Shown piece by piece: positions 1 through 8,717 of a DNA stretch of 64,000 nucleotides; the first letter of the stretch is position 1, and each line of letters starts with the position of its first letter. Under the pieces are notes generated by a model that was given only the letters and a program-made list of their open reading frames with translations, did no database searches and was not told where the DNA came from. The translations under genes and the position numbers were made by a program. Source of the stretch: Halovivax asiaticus JCM 14624 (lineage in GTDB: Archaea; Halobacteriota; Halobacteria; Halobacteriales; Natrialbaceae); assembly GCF_000337515.1 (NCBI RefSeq), contig NZ_AOIQ01000014.1, forward strand, positions 108,903-172,902, written 5' to 3'.

Positions 1-345
1 GTCCTCGCCCCGCCGGCGGTCGGCCTCGCGATCTTACCGTTCGTCTCCGGGTTCTGGTTGCTGGTCCCGACGACAGCGCTGATCAGCACGATGCTCGGCT
101 CCGGCGCCGTCACGCAGTCGTTCATCGCCGACGCGTTCAGCGAAGAACGGAAGGGGACCGGCCTCGGTGTCGTCCGGACGACGACGGCGACCCTCGGCGC
201 CGCCGGCCCGGTCGTCTTCGGCGTCCTCGGCGACAACGGCTACTTCGACGAGGGCTACCTCCTCCTGGCCGCGATCATGGCCGTCGTCGTCGGTCTCACG
301 CTAGTGATGCCGGAGACGGCGGCGAGCACCGAGGAAGAGAGGTAA
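1..345 (+). CDS. MFS transporter, C-terminal part (cut by window edge)
   Basis: The reading frame is open from the first base, so the gene starts outside the window; 114 residues remain. They hold about three hydrophobic helices separated by short charged loops, including a loop with a SEERKGTGLG motif like those between helices of major facilitator superfamily carriers, and end in a short acidic tail. This is the last part of a 12- or 14-helix secondary transporter of the cytoplasmic membrane. The substrate cannot be read from this fragment. The next gene is convergent, 20 bp away. Confidence 0.7.
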   Translation, partial: VLAPPAVGLAILPFVSGFWLLVPTTALISTMLGSGAVTQSFIADAFSEERKGTGLGVVRTTTATLGAAGPVVFGVLGDNGYFDEGYLLLAAIMAVVVGLTLVMPETAASTEEER

Positions 346-365
346 GGGCGACAGCGACGTTCACG

Positions 366-815
366 TCACGTCTCCGGCGACCGCCGCATGCAGACGGCCG
401 ACGCGGGACAGAGGTCGGCGAACTCCGGCGTCTCGCGGATCACCTCGGGGACCGCGTCGCGATCGATCGGCTCGTACCCGCGAGCCGCGAAGAAATCCTC
501 GGCGGTCGTCGTGAGTAGATAGAGCGTCTCGACGCCGTCGGCCCGCGCACGATCCGCCAGCGCGTCGCAGATCGCCGTCCCGTAGCCGAGGCCGCGTGCG
601 GATTCCTCGACGACGAGGGATCGAAGGAGCCCAGCGTCGCCGTATCGTTCCAGTCCGCCGACGCCGACCCGGTCGCCGCCGTCGAACGCGAGGAAGAAGT
701 GGCTGGGATTCGACCGCACGTCCGCCGTTGGCAGGCCGTTCTCGGCCAGTAACGTCTCGATCCGCGATATCGTGGACGCGTCCGCGCCTTGGAGCGTGAT
801 GGAAACCGCACTCAT
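366..815 (-). CDS. arsN2: GNAT N-acetyltransferase, ArsN2-like
   Basis: A 149-residue GNAT-fold protein. The acetyl-CoA site is visible as the V-V-E-E-S-A-R-G-L-G-Y-G segment (residues about 68-79). It is followed by LYLLTTTAEDFFAARGYEPI and a C-terminal PEFADLCPASAVCMRR motif. The LLTTTAEDFF and CPASAVCM(R/K) motifs are characteristic of the arsenic-resistance acetyltransferase ArsN2, which is thought to acetylate organoarsenical or glutamate-analogue substrates. No arsR, arsB or arsM lies beside it, so the arsenic role is inferred from motifs only. The start at 815 is the only ATG that gives the full N-terminal beta strand. Confidence 0.75.
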   Translation of the reverse strand: MSAVSITLQGADASTISRIETLLAENGLPTADVRSNPSHFFLAFDGGDRVGVGGLERYGDAGLLRSLVVEESARGLGYGTAICDALADRARADGVETLYLLTTTAEDFFAARGYEPIDRDAVPEVIRETPEFADLCPASAVCMRRSPET

Positions 816-863
816 ACTACCGTCGTCGAGCCGAACGAAGGAATAGATTTGGCGTCGATTCGA

Positions 864-2201
864 TCACTCGCCCGTCCGATCCGCACGAAGCGGCTGCACC
901 TTCCGATACGTCAGTGTTCGCCAGAGCCACTCCAGCGGACCGAACCGGAAGTACCGGAGCCAGAGTACCGACACCGGCACCTGAATCGCCCAGATGCAGA
1001 GGACGACGCCGAGCAGTTCGACCCGCGACAGCCGGGCGAACAGTCCCAATCCGTGGCCGTAGAAGATCGACGTCGCGAGCACCGTCTGGAAGATGTAGTT
1101 GCTGAAGGCCGTCCGCCCGACCGCGGCGAGCGACTGGGTCACGACACCGTCCGGCCGGAAGCGACTCCACAGCATTACAAGGCCGATGTACGCCCCCGCG
1201 AGCCCGAAGCTGCCCCAGTAGTTGAACTGCCGCCAGAAGATGCCGGCGCGGTAGGACCAGTCGGCCGACTCGATGAACCAGATGCCGGCGAGGACGGCGG
1301 TGAGGCCGGCGATACCACCGCCGACGACGAGCCGGCGATACTCGCGAACCGACCGGTCGTTCGTCAGGAAGCCCCACTTGAACAGGGCCATTCCGAGCAG
1401 CATCGAGCCGCTCACGCGGTAGACAGAGTAGGCGAGAAAGCCGGTCGTCTGGCGCCGGATCGCCGTCGGAAGGCGGTGGTCGAACTGCGCCAGCCACCCG
1501 CCCCGATAGGCGTCGATCTCGGCCTCCAGGACCGACCACGCTGGCTGCCACGCCGTCGACGTCGCGCCGGGCTCGATCGACAGGCCGGCGAGCACCTCAG
1601 TAACCGACGGGATCGCGAGAATGAGAACCCCGGTGATCGCCAGCGTCTTCGCCGGCAGATCCCGCAGGAGGACGACGAAGAAGCCACAGACGGCGTAGGC
1701 GACGAGGATGTCGCCGTACCACAGCAGGTAGGCGTGGGCCAGTCCGAAGACGAGAAGCCAGCCCGTTCGCCAGTAGTGGAGTTCGAGCGTCGGCCGCCCC
1801 CCTCGCTCGTCCGGCCGGGTGAACAGCACGACGCTCGCGCCGAAGAGGAAGGTAAAGAGCGCGAGGAACTTCTGGCGGAAGAAGACGTCCGAGACGAACC
1901 AGGCCCACCAGTTCGCCCCCGAGAAGTCGCCGTAGGCGGTCGGATTCCCCAGCACCGCCTCCGGCATCGCGAACACCCAGATGTTGACCATCAGGATCCC
2001 CAGCAGGGCGAACCCGCGCAACGCGTCGAGGCCAACGATCCGCTCCGAGGGCGGCGTCGGCCCGCGGTCGGACGTGGAAGTGGACGCGACGTCTTCGGCT
2101 GACGCGGGGTACGCAGCTGCGTCGGAATCGGCGGCCGTCGTGGAGTCGGCGGCGTCGGCCCCGGACCCCGTGTCGGACGAAGTCGGTCGCTCACCGCTCA
2201 T
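864..2201 (-). CDS. DUF418 family membrane protein
   Basis: A 445-residue integral membrane protein. After an acidic Ser/Asp-rich cytoplasmic N-terminus (about 55 residues) comes RIVGLDALRGFALLGILMVN, the signature first helix of the DUF418/YeiB family. About ten further hydrophobic helices follow, and the C-terminal part carries the FGPLEWLWRTLTY segment typical of DUF418 (FGPxEWxxRxxTY). Members are thought to be transporters or membrane acyltransferase relatives; no substrate is established. The frame is open upstream to 2300, but those 33 residues are basic and uncharacteristic, so the ATG at 2201 is preferred. Confidence 0.85.
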   Translation of the reverse strand: MSGERPTSSDTGSGADAADSTTAADSDAAAYPASAEDVASTSTSDRGPTPPSERIVGLDALRGFALLGILMVNIWVFAMPEAVLGNPTAYGDFSGANWWAWFVSDVFFRQKFLALFTFLFGASVVLFTRPDERGGRPTLELHYWRTGWLLVFGLAHAYLLWYGDILVAYAVCGFFVVLLRDLPAKTLAITGVLILAIPSVTEVLAGLSIEPGATSTAWQPAWSVLEAEIDAYRGGWLAQFDHRLPTAIRRQTTGFLAYSVYRVSGSMLLGMALFKWGFLTNDRSVREYRRLVVGGGIAGLTAVLAGIWFIESADWSYRAGIFWRQFNYWGSFGLAGAYIGLVMLWSRFRPDGVVTQSLAAVGRTAFSNYIFQTVLATSIFYGHGLGLFARLSRVELLGVVLCIWAIQVPVSVLWLRYFRFGPLEWLWRTLTYRKVQPLRADRTGE

Positions 2202-2385
2202 CGGCCACCCCGCGACGCTGGGCCCGAATCGGGAAACGAACGGTCGCTTCACGCCAGGAACGGGACATCGTCTATGCGCCATCTGGCACGGTCGGTACAA
2301 AAAGGAAGGAGGTTCGTCCGCGGTAGGGTCCCGGGCGTAGACGAACAGAATCCGATCGAGTGCTTGACGAGCGATCGGTTCGACG

Positions 2386-2793
2386 TCAGTACGACTCGAC
2401 GGGAACGTCGAGCGCGTCGAAATCCGCGTCGTTCTTCGTCACGATCGTCGCGTCCAGCTCGACCGCTGCCCCGGCAACAACCGCATCGATCGCGAGTGAG
2501 TTGATCCTGTCACCCTGAACGTCGTCGTCAGCGTACAACGGCGCCTCGAGCGCAGCGATTTCCCACGCGATCGACGCCGTTATCGGAACGGTTTCGACCC
2601 ACTCGAACTGTCGTCGGATCTCCGCTGCGTCGAACTTGCCCACGAGCTGTCGGCCGACGGCGATCTCTTTGAGATTGAGCGTCGTCGTCAGGTAGGACGT
2701 ACCCTCCGGTTGCGATTCGAGGTACGCGGCCACGTCGTCGTGACCACCCCAGTGGTGAATCAGAAACGTCGTATCCAGGAGTTTACGTGTCAT
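2386..2793 (-). CDS. vapC: PIN-domain toxin, VapC-like
   Basis: A 135-residue PIN-domain ribonuclease. The acidic Mg2+-binding residues are in place: D7 in KLLDTTFLI, E43 in TLNLKEIAVG, D103 in NSLAIDAVVAG and D122/D124 in VTKNDADFDAL. VapC toxins of this kind usually cleave tRNA or rRNA in the cytoplasm. The gene overlaps the upstream antitoxin gene by 11 bp, so the two are translated as one operon from the promoter beside 3073. Size and motif spacing match the family. Confidence 0.85.
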   Translation of the reverse strand: MTRKLLDTTFLIHHWGGHDDVAAYLESQPEGTSYLTTTLNLKEIAVGRQLVGKFDAAEIRRQFEWVETVPITASIAWEIAALEAPLYADDDVQGDRINSLAIDAVVAGAAVELDATIVTKNDADFDALDVPVESY

Positions 2794-3073
2794 CGACGTC
2801 CTCGGACGATTCGTCTACTCCCGCTTCGAACGAGTCGATCGCGTCCCGCTGGCGCGCTGCGTACCCACTCCCAGTCTGCTCCCGGGACGTCCGGACGGCT
2901 GCGTCCAGCTCGGCCGCTTCCTCGTCCGCGAGCCGACCGAACGTCTCCCGCCAGTCGGTGCTGGTCTCGTCGATCAGCCGGTCGACAAGTTCAGTGAAGC
3001 TCTCGTCCTCGCGCTTTCGTGCCCGCAATCGGTCGTAGACGTCCTCCCTGATACCGATCGTCTTCGTCCCCAT
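2783..3073 (-). CDS. vapB: VapB-type antitoxin with N-terminal ribbon-helix-helix
   Basis: A 96-residue acidic protein. Residues 1-40 (TKTIGIREDVYDRLRARK...SFTELVDRLID) form a ribbon-helix-helix-like DNA-binding segment, as in the archaeal antitoxin family paired with PIN toxins. The C-terminal half is acidic and probably disordered, suited to wrapping the toxin. It is the first gene of the pair; its ATG lies one base from a hexanucleotide repeat tract that is a candidate autoregulatory operator. Its target sequence is not known. Confidence 0.8.
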   Translation of the reverse strand: MGTKTIGIREDVYDRLRARKREDESFTELVDRLIDETSTDWRETFGRLADEEAAELDAAVRTSREQTGSGYAARQRDAIDSFEAGVDESSEDVDDT

Positions 3074-3074
3074 G

Positions 3075-3098
3075 GTTTGTGTTTGTGTTTGTGTTTAC
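3075..3098 (-). repeat. Hexanucleotide tandem repeat before the vapBC start
   Basis: On the minus strand the sequence immediately before the antitoxin ATG is three tandem ACAAAC units preceded by GTAAAC. The distal edge also forms a short inverted repeat, TTTGT-AAAC-ACAAA. Being placed between any promoter and the start codon, it is a plausible operator for antitoxin or toxin-antitoxin complex binding, and a tract whose copy number could slip. Confidence 0.6.
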
Positions 3099-3194
3099 AA
3101 ATCTGTTCTGGTGGTCGCGATTTCGCGGGTCGGGACGAAGACACGGACGAAAACGGCGGGTCGTACCAACGACCGACAGATTACGGCGCCGACA

Positions 3195-5942
3195 TTACTC
3201 GTCCGCCGGCAGCCCAGAAGCGGCCTCACCCGTCGCAGGCGCGCGCTTGCCGGGTGGCGAGACGCGGAACGTCGGTGACTCCCACGTATCCCAGTGGTCG
3301 GGATTCTCGGGGTCGCCGAGCGCGCGGAGCGCCTCGACGGTCAGGGTGTACGTCCCCGGCGGAACCGGTCGTCGGTTGTCGCTCTCTCCGGCCCGTGTCC
3401 GACCGTCCCAGACGTACTCGTAGTAGGTTTCGGGGTCGGGACTCCGCGGTGCATATTCCTGTTCGAGGACGGTGAACGACTGGCCAGTCCGTTCGTTGAC
3501 GGCCGTAACGTGCAGTTCCTGCGGGTAGTGGCCGAAGAAGGCCTCGACGGCGGCGACGGCGTCCGGGTCGTCGGGTGACTCCTGGAAGCGCGGTTCCTGC
3601 ACGACGAAGTCGTCGGCCGCGGCGTAGTAGCCCAAGAGCGGGAGGTCCTGGTAGTCCCCCTCGTAGCCGCTGTAGGGGATCCGGAGTACGTCGTTGACCT
3701 CGTCGGTCGGTCTGAACGCGACGTAGCCGCCGTACTGGTGGTTCGGGAGTCCGTACCCCGGCGCCGAGATCGTCAGGTCGACCGAGACCGACTCGCCGGC
3801 GGGCACCGTCACGGTCTTCGGCCCCGACACGCTGCTTCCGGGCAGGTAGAACCCGGGCGAGAAGGTGTTGACGGCAGTACCGACGGACCCCGCGTGCCCG
3901 AGTTCGTACGTGATGTCGGCCTCCCCGTCGTTGGTGAGCGTCACCGTCGCTTCAGCCGCCGTGCCATCGCCCAGCGAGAGTTGGCCCGGGGTGACGCGCT
4001 GGTCGGCGGTGATCGCGTCGTCGACCTGGATCATGCCCGCGCCCTGTCGGAACGAGTGGTCGAGGGCGCCGATGTCGGGCGCGAGCGACCACGGCTGGGG
4101 CTCGGCCACGTTCTGCAGGCGGTCGCGGACGTCGAGCGGGTCGAGGTCGGGTTCGGCCTCGAGTAGTAACGCGACGCTGCCCGCCACGTGCGGCGCGGCC
4201 ATCGACGTGCCCGAGAGCATTGCGTAGCCGCCCTGTGCGAGTGGATAGGTTGACGTGATCAGCCCGCCGGGCGCGGTGACGCTCGGGCCGAAGGCGAGTT
4301 CGACGTCCTGGCCGTACGAGGAGAACGACGAGAGCAGCCCGCCGTTGGGGTTCGGAACCGTGAACGTCTCCTCGGTGAAATCGAAGGTGACCGTCTCGCC
4401 CGATTCCAGCAAGTCGACCAGTGCCGCCCCGCCGGTGTCGCTGATCCCGGCCCCCCAGACACCTTCGACGCCCGCGTCTGCGATCGTCCCACTGAACAGC
4501 CCGGCGACGTTGTTGAAGATGACGACGCCCGTCGCACCCGCAGCGACGGCGTTCTCGTATTTCTGGGCGAACGCGCAGTGGCCGCGCTGGATCAGGGCGA
4601 CGTGGCCCTCGGGGAAGTCGGCGAAGTCGGCCGGGTCGCAGCCGAAGTAGCCCGTCTCGCCGCCGATCTCGCTCTGTGCCGGCAGCGCCAGCGGGGCCGA
4701 CTCACCCTCGGTCGGCGGTAGCTCGGCTCCGGAGAGTTCGAGGTACGGGACCGGGTCGTCTATGCCGTCGACCTCGAAGCCGTTGGCCGTCAGATGCGTG
4801 TTCTCGGCGCTCGCGACGCTGATCACGTCGTGGGCGTTCGCCGGCGCGCTCATACTCCAGGCGCCCATCTCCCCCTCGTTCCCCGCGGAGTTGACGACCA
4901 CGACGCCCTGCGAGACGAGTTCGTTGCTCGCCGCCGTCGTCGGGTACGCCTGGCCCCACTGCAGGCTCGCGCCGAGGGACATGTTGATGACGTCCATCCC
5001 GTCCGCGTAGGCATCCTCCATCGCGGCGACGATGATCTCGGCGGTGCTAGAGCCCGTGTCGAAGATCTTGTACGCGCCGAGTGTCGCATCCGGTGCGACG
5101 CCTGTCACACCCTCCTCGCCAGCCGCGTCGGCGGCTACGATACCGCTCACGTGCGTGCCGTGGCCCTGCGGATCCATCGGATCGGGGTCCGGGTTCGGCT
5201 CGTCCGCCCCCGGATCACCCGCGTCGTAGCCCGCGCCGACGTAGTCCCAGCCGTGGCTGATCCGCGGGTGGACGTCGCCCGCAGGACCAGTGAGCGTCCG
5301 GTCGCTCTCGCTCTCGGCGGTGTAGACGACCGACCCGTCGCCGCTCCCGCCGAGGTCCGGGTGATTGTAGTCGATACCGGTGTCGATCACCGCGACCGAG
5401 CGCCCGTCCCCCGTGAACCCGAGTTCGGACTGGGCGGCGTCGGCGCCGGTCATCGACAGGGCCGTCTCCAGCATTGGCGAGGCGTCCGCGGGTTCCGGGC
5501 GATCGACGATCGCGACGGGGTACACGGCGGCGACGCTGTCGAGCGCCGTCATCGCCACGGCGTCGCCGAACTCGGCGGTCACCGAGAGCCCGTTCCACAG
5601 GCGAGTGAAGTCGTGGCGCTCGGTGACGCCGAGGCCCTCGGCCCGGACGTCGGCGCGGAACTGGGCTCGTTCGTTCGCCTGGGTGCTCGGACCGCCGCCG
5701 CGTGCCCGTGGTTCGGCGTCGAACGCGACGAACCAGCGGTCGCGCACCCACCGATCGGGCGCCCCCTCGCGGGCGTCCCACGGCGGTTCGCGATCCGGGT
5801 CGATCGGGCCGGGGCCCGACGTGTCGGCCGTCCCGGAGACGGTTCCGAACACTGCCTCGAGACCCGCGACACTCGCGAGTTTCATCACAGTTCGGCGGTC
5901 GAAGCGATGCGTGCTGTCGTCGGCGTCTGTGTTCCGTGTCAT
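3195..5942 (-). CDS. Tat-exported subtilisin-like serine protease (S8) with PA domain
   Basis: A 915-residue secreted protease. The ATG at 5942 puts a twin-arginine signal (FDRRTVMKLASVAG, residues 14-27) at the N-terminus; the 16 extra upstream residues in the open frame would hide it. A propeptide-like region (about 65-150) precedes the S8 catalytic domain. Catalytic residues are D187 (AVIDTGIDYNHPDL), H261 (GHGTHVSG) and a serine near residue 577 (GTSMAAPHVAG). A protease-associated insert (VALIQRGHCAFAQKYENA) lies between His and Ser, as in cucumisin/C5a-peptidase types. Beta-sandwich Fn3-like segments follow. It probably degrades extracellular protein. An upstream TATA box gives a leader of roughly 85-90 nt, long for this group. 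Confidence 0.9.
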   Translation of the reverse strand: MTRNTDADDSTHRFDRRTVMKLASVAGLEAVFGTVSGTADTSGPGPIDPDREPPWDAREGAPDRWVRDRWFVAFDAEPRARGGGPSTQANERAQFRADVRAEGLGVTERHDFTRLWNGLSVTAEFGDAVAMTALDSVAAVYPVAIVDRPEPADASPMLETALSMTGADAAQSELGFTGDGRSVAVIDTGIDYNHPDLGGSGDGSVVYTAESESDRTLTGPAGDVHPRISHGWDYVGAGYDAGDPGADEPNPDPDPMDPQGHGTHVSGIVAADAAGEEGVTGVAPDATLGAYKIFDTGSSTAEIIVAAMEDAYADGMDVINMSLGASLQWGQAYPTTAASNELVSQGVVVVNSAGNEGEMGAWSMSAPANAHDVISVASAENTHLTANGFEVDGIDDPVPYLELSGAELPPTEGESAPLALPAQSEIGGETGYFGCDPADFADFPEGHVALIQRGHCAFAQKYENAVAAGATGVVIFNNVAGLFSGTIADAGVEGVWGAGISDTGGAALVDLLESGETVTFDFTEETFTVPNPNGGLLSSFSSYGQDVELAFGPSVTAPGGLITSTYPLAQGGYAMLSGTSMAAPHVAGSVALLLEAEPDLDPLDVRDRLQNVAEPQPWSLAPDIGALDHSFRQGAGMIQVDDAITADQRVTPGQLSLGDGTAAEATVTLTNDGEADITYELGHAGSVGTAVNTFSPGFYLPGSSVSGPKTVTVPAGESVSVDLTISAPGYGLPNHQYGGYVAFRPTDEVNDVLRIPYSGYEGDYQDLPLLGYYAAADDFVVQEPRFQESPDDPDAVAAVEAFFGHYPQELHVTAVNERTGQSFTVLEQEYAPRSPDPETYYEYVWDGRTRAGESDNRRPVPPGTYTLTVEALRALGDPENPDHWDTWESPTFRVSPPGKRAPATGEAASGLPADE

Positions 5943-6265
5943 GACTCTCAGCCAGGGGATCACGGCCACCGGCACAGCCGGACCGACCAAAATCGAGTCG
6001 TGTCCGAAATCCGCAGTGCCAATCTGGCGTGACAGTCATTCATACCCATACATAATTATAAGAACCTATGGTTATTTTCTCGCAGAATGACAACTTTGGG
6101 TCGCGAAGACGGGTGACGAAAAATCGGCCGGCGGCCGCCAGGTGCCTTCGGAAGGGTGACGCTCGGGCCCGTGGGCAGGGTGTCGACGGCGTGAAGAACG
6201 GCGACCTAACCGCGGTCGACCCATCACCGGTCCACTCGTCCTGCGAGGGGACACTCCGAAGTCGT
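5943..6265. other. Intergenic region with the protease promoter
   Basis: 323 bp between two minus-strand genes. The only feature I can support is an AT-rich TATA-like element on the minus strand at 6051-6060 (TATAATTATG), about 110 bp before the protease start. The rest toward 6265 shows no convincing reading frame on either strand. Confidence 0.5.
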
Positions 6266-6922
6266 TCAGCCGTCGAACAGCCCGCAGACGAGCGTCGCCT
6301 CCGCCTTCCGAAGGTGAGCCGCCGCAGTCGACGTCGCACAGCCGAGAGCATCGGCGACGTCCGTGGCGGTCGCCTCACGCGGACTGTCGTAATACCCCAG
6401 TTCGATCGCCCGCTGGACGGCCTCGCGCTGGCGCGTCGTCAGTCGGCGAACGACGCTGTCCGCCGCCAGTCGCTCGCCGCCGACCGATTCGATTTCGACG
6501 CGGACGACATCGGGGACGGCCTCGACGGCGGCCTGGATGTCGGCGTCTCGACCGACGACTGCGAAGGTGTAACTGCCATCCCCGTTCCACTCGGCGGGCG
6601 GCACCGTCATTAGGCTCCCGCGAGCGAACGGTTCCCACAACGCCCGCGCATCGCTCGAACCGACGCCGGCCACGAAACAGTAGCCCTCGGAGGAATCGAT
6701 CGCCACGAGTTCACGGTCCTCGACGGCGGGATCGGTCGCGAGCGCGGCTTCGAAGCGATCGAGGTCGCCACGAACGCGGAGGAGGAAGGCCGCGTCGGGC
6801 GGCCCAACGTTCCAGTTGACGACCTCGACCTCGGCGAACGGCTCCCGAGCGCCGGTGACGGCCTCGAACGCGGCGGGCAGGTCGAGGCCGCCCGGGTGGA
6901 CAGTGAGGCGGACGCGTTTCAT
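6266..6922 (-). CDS. HTH_10 (Bat-type) transcriptional regulator
   Basis: A 218-residue protein. The N-terminal about 150 residues form the sensor-like half found in haloarchaeal Bat-family regulators. The C-terminal part starts with LTTRQREAVQRAIELGYYDSPR and continues ATDVADALGCATSTAAAHLRKAE, the HTH_10 helix-turn-helix that is nearly exclusive to Halobacteria. It should bind DNA and control unknown target genes. The ATG at 6922 begins MKRVRLTVHPGG, the usual start of such proteins; the frame upstream to 6988 looks non-coding. Confidence 0.85.
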   Translation of the reverse strand: MKRVRLTVHPGGLDLPAAFEAVTGAREPFAEVEVVNWNVGPPDAAFLLRVRGDLDRFEAALATDPAVEDRELVAIDSSEGYCFVAGVGSSDARALWEPFARGSLMTVPPAEWNGDGSYTFAVVGRDADIQAAVEAVPDVVRVEIESVGGERLAADSVVRRLTTRQREAVQRAIELGYYDSPREATATDVADALGCATSTAAAHLRKAEATLVCGLFDG

Positions 6923-7058
6923 GCGATGCGATGTGCAGCGGTACAACAAGATCGTTGGGACCGACCGCCGAAGCGGTGAACGTCCCAAATAAACCCACGA
7001 GAAATATGCGGGAGTGGCGACTACTGCGGCCGGCGCTTAGTAGCGCCCGTGATGCAGG

Positions 7059-7367
7059 ATGGAGCCACGTGAGACCGACGACAGTCAGGGCCGCAGACGA
7101 ACCGATCCAGCCACCGAATCGGGAACGCCGACGCACCGACGATCGGTCGGGTGGGCAGCCGTGACGATCGATCTCGTCGTCGTCCTCTGTGGAATCGCGG
7201 TCGCGCTCGTCGGGATTCCGCTCGTCGTCGGGTACACGCTCGTTCTGGGGACCGTGCCGCCGACCGACAGCGTCGCCTTTTACGGCCTCGTAAGCGCCGT
7301 GATGCTTCCGGGACCGCTGATGGGTGCGATGGGGTGCTGGCTCGCCGCTCGAAGTGATCCCGCGTAA
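7059..7367 (+). CDS. Small membrane protein of unknown function
   Basis: A 102-residue protein: a polar N-terminus rich in Arg, Asp and Thr (about 30 residues), then two hydrophobic helices (about 34-62 and 72-95) joined by a short loop TVPPTDS. It stands alone between a divergent regulator and an amphi-Trp gene. I recognise no family. Codon use fits the genome and the frame lies on the strand of its downstream neighbours, so it is probably real. Confidence 0.6.
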   Translation: MEPRETDDSQGRRRTDPATESGTPTHRRSVGWAAVTIDLVVVLCGIAVALVGIPLVVGYTLVLGTVPPTDSVAFYGLVSAVMLPGPLMGAMGCWLAARSDPA

Positions 7368-7445
7368 GCGTCCGTCGCGCGCGGACTCGACCGCTCGACA
7401 CCCGCCACCGGATAGTTCATCCGTATCGGGCCCTTACTGGTGGAT

Positions 7446-7733
7446 ATGCCCGAAGAAGTGCTCTTCAAATCCGAGGCCAGCCGTTCCCGGGAAGAGATCG
7501 CGGCGACACTCCGATCGGTCGCCGACAAACTCGACGGCGGCGAGCCGATCACGCTGAAAGCGGGAAGCGAGTCGGTCACCATGGACCCGCCAGCACAACC
7601 CACGTTCGAGGTGAAAGCCGAACGCGAAGGCCCGGCAGACGGCCCCGGCGAACGCAGCGTCGAGTTCGAACTCGAGTGGCCGGAAGACGGAGCCACCGGC
7701 GGCGACGGGAACGGCGACCTGCAGATCGAGTGA
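7446..7733 (+). CDS. Amphi-Trp domain protein
   Basis: A 95-residue acidic protein. MPEEVLFKSEASRSREEIA at the start and the pattern of alternating strands (ITLKAGSESVTMDPP, FEVKAERE, SVEFELEW) match the amphi-Trp domain, a small beta-rich domain common in haloarchaea and named for a C-terminal amphipathic Trp motif (here ELEW). Function is unknown. A GTG two codons upstream (7440) is also in frame; the ATG at 7446 gives the conserved N-terminus. Confidence 0.8.
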   Translation: MPEEVLFKSEASRSREEIAATLRSVADKLDGGEPITLKAGSESVTMDPPAQPTFEVKAEREGPADGPGERSVEFELEWPEDGATGGDGNGDLQIE

Positions 7734-7845
7734 GGCGATTCACCGCCGGCCCCAGCCGGCCCACATCGATGTAGCCGAACAGTTACGGCCGTCGCCCCCG
7801 AACGGCGCCCGTGAGCAGTCACGTGTACGATCGACCGGAGGCACG

Positions 7846-8274
7846 ATGACGAGCGACGACGGACCGCTGCCGACCGAGGTACAGATCGCCGCCCTCGAAG
7901 AGCTCCGCGACGAACTCCAGGAGAAGCCGGTAAAAGAGACGCGGCTCGCGGACCTCTTCGTCGAAGTCTCGACGAGCCCGCCGCAACTGTGGAACCGGGC
8001 GACGGCGTTTATTGCCGTCGAGCCTGTCGAAGACACGAGTGGGGACGGTGACGAGGCGTCCGTTCAGGCGACGGCAGTCGTCACGGAGGTCTCGAAGCTG
8101 GCCCGGGGCTGGTGGGCGCCGGAGATCGTCGCGGACTGTGACGCGATGATCACGATCGATGTCCACGCCGGACTCCCGACGGAGAACTTCGTGAAACTCG
8201 CGACGGCGGAGATCGACGAGCAGATCGAGGCGATTCGATCCGGTGAGGACATCGATCAGGGCCCGCCACTTTGA
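7846..8274 (+). CDS. Conserved-looking haloarchaeal protein of unknown function
   Basis: A 142-residue acidic, soluble protein with no membrane segment or signal. An N-terminal helix (TEVQIAALEELRDELQEKPV) is followed by mixed alpha/beta sequence with a WAPEIVADCDAMITIDVHAG stretch and a C-terminal helix. I recognise no family or catalytic motif. Strong GC3 and typical acidic composition support coding. It precedes the second toxin-antitoxin pair by 178 bp and is probably independent of it. Confidence 0.65.
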   Translation: MTSDDGPLPTEVQIAALEELRDELQEKPVKETRLADLFVEVSTSPPQLWNRATAFIAVEPVEDTSGDGDEASVQATAVVTEVSKLARGWWAPEIVADCDAMITIDVHAGLPTENFVKLATAEIDEQIEAIRSGEDIDQGPPL

Positions 8275-8402
8275 GGCCGGTGCCAAGCGGGTAGAAGTCG
8301 GGTGGCACCAGCCTCGACGAAACCGATATCGACAGCGGCGCGTACGCACTCGGAGTGGCTGAAACGGCCGGTTCGGAGTAAACGACGATCAGACCGATCG
8401 AA

Positions 8403-8448
8403 GTAAGGAAAACACTCAATTGTAAGGAAGCCATTGTTACGTAAGAGA
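8403..8448 (+). repeat. Three GTAAG repeats at exact 19-bp spacing before the AbrB-type antitoxin
   Basis: GTAAGGAA occurs at 8403 and 8422 and GTAAGAGA at 8441, so starts are 19 bp apart each time; the last ends four bases before the ATG at 8453. Direct repeats on nearly two helical turns just before an AbrB/MazE-type regulator gene suggest operator half-sites for autorepression. Confidence 0.6.
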
Positions 8449-8452
8449 AGAG

Positions 8453-8716
8453 ATGATCGCAAAGGAGGCGCGCGTCACGAGCAAAGGGCAGGTGACGATC
8501 CCGAAGGAGATACGGGAGCGACTCGAACTCGACGCGGGAACGGAGATCGAGTTCGTCCTCGACGACGAGGGGCAGATCACCGTCCACCGGAAGCGATCGA
8601 CGATGGCAGAGCTGCACGCACTTCGCGACCGACTCGCGGATCACGACATCGATCTGGACGAGATGAGAGCGGCATCGAAACGAGCCTGGGCCGACCAGGC
8701 CGGGTTCGAGTCGTGA
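8453..8716 (+). CDS. vapB: AbrB/MazE/SpoVT-type antitoxin (VapB)
   Basis: An 87-residue protein. Residues 5-50 (EARVTSKGQVTIPKEIRERL...GTEIEFVLDDEGQITVHRK) are a textbook swapped-hairpin AbrB DNA-binding domain. The C-terminal helix (TMAELHALRDRLADHDIDLDEM) should bind the toxin. It is separated by a single base from the PIN toxin gene downstream, so the pair is one operon. Repeats directly upstream suggest autoregulation. Confidence 0.9.
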   Translation: MIAKEARVTSKGQVTIPKEIRERLELDAGTEIEFVLDDEGQITVHRKRSTMAELHALRDRLADHDIDLDEMRAASKRAWADQAGFES

Positions 8717-8717
8717 G

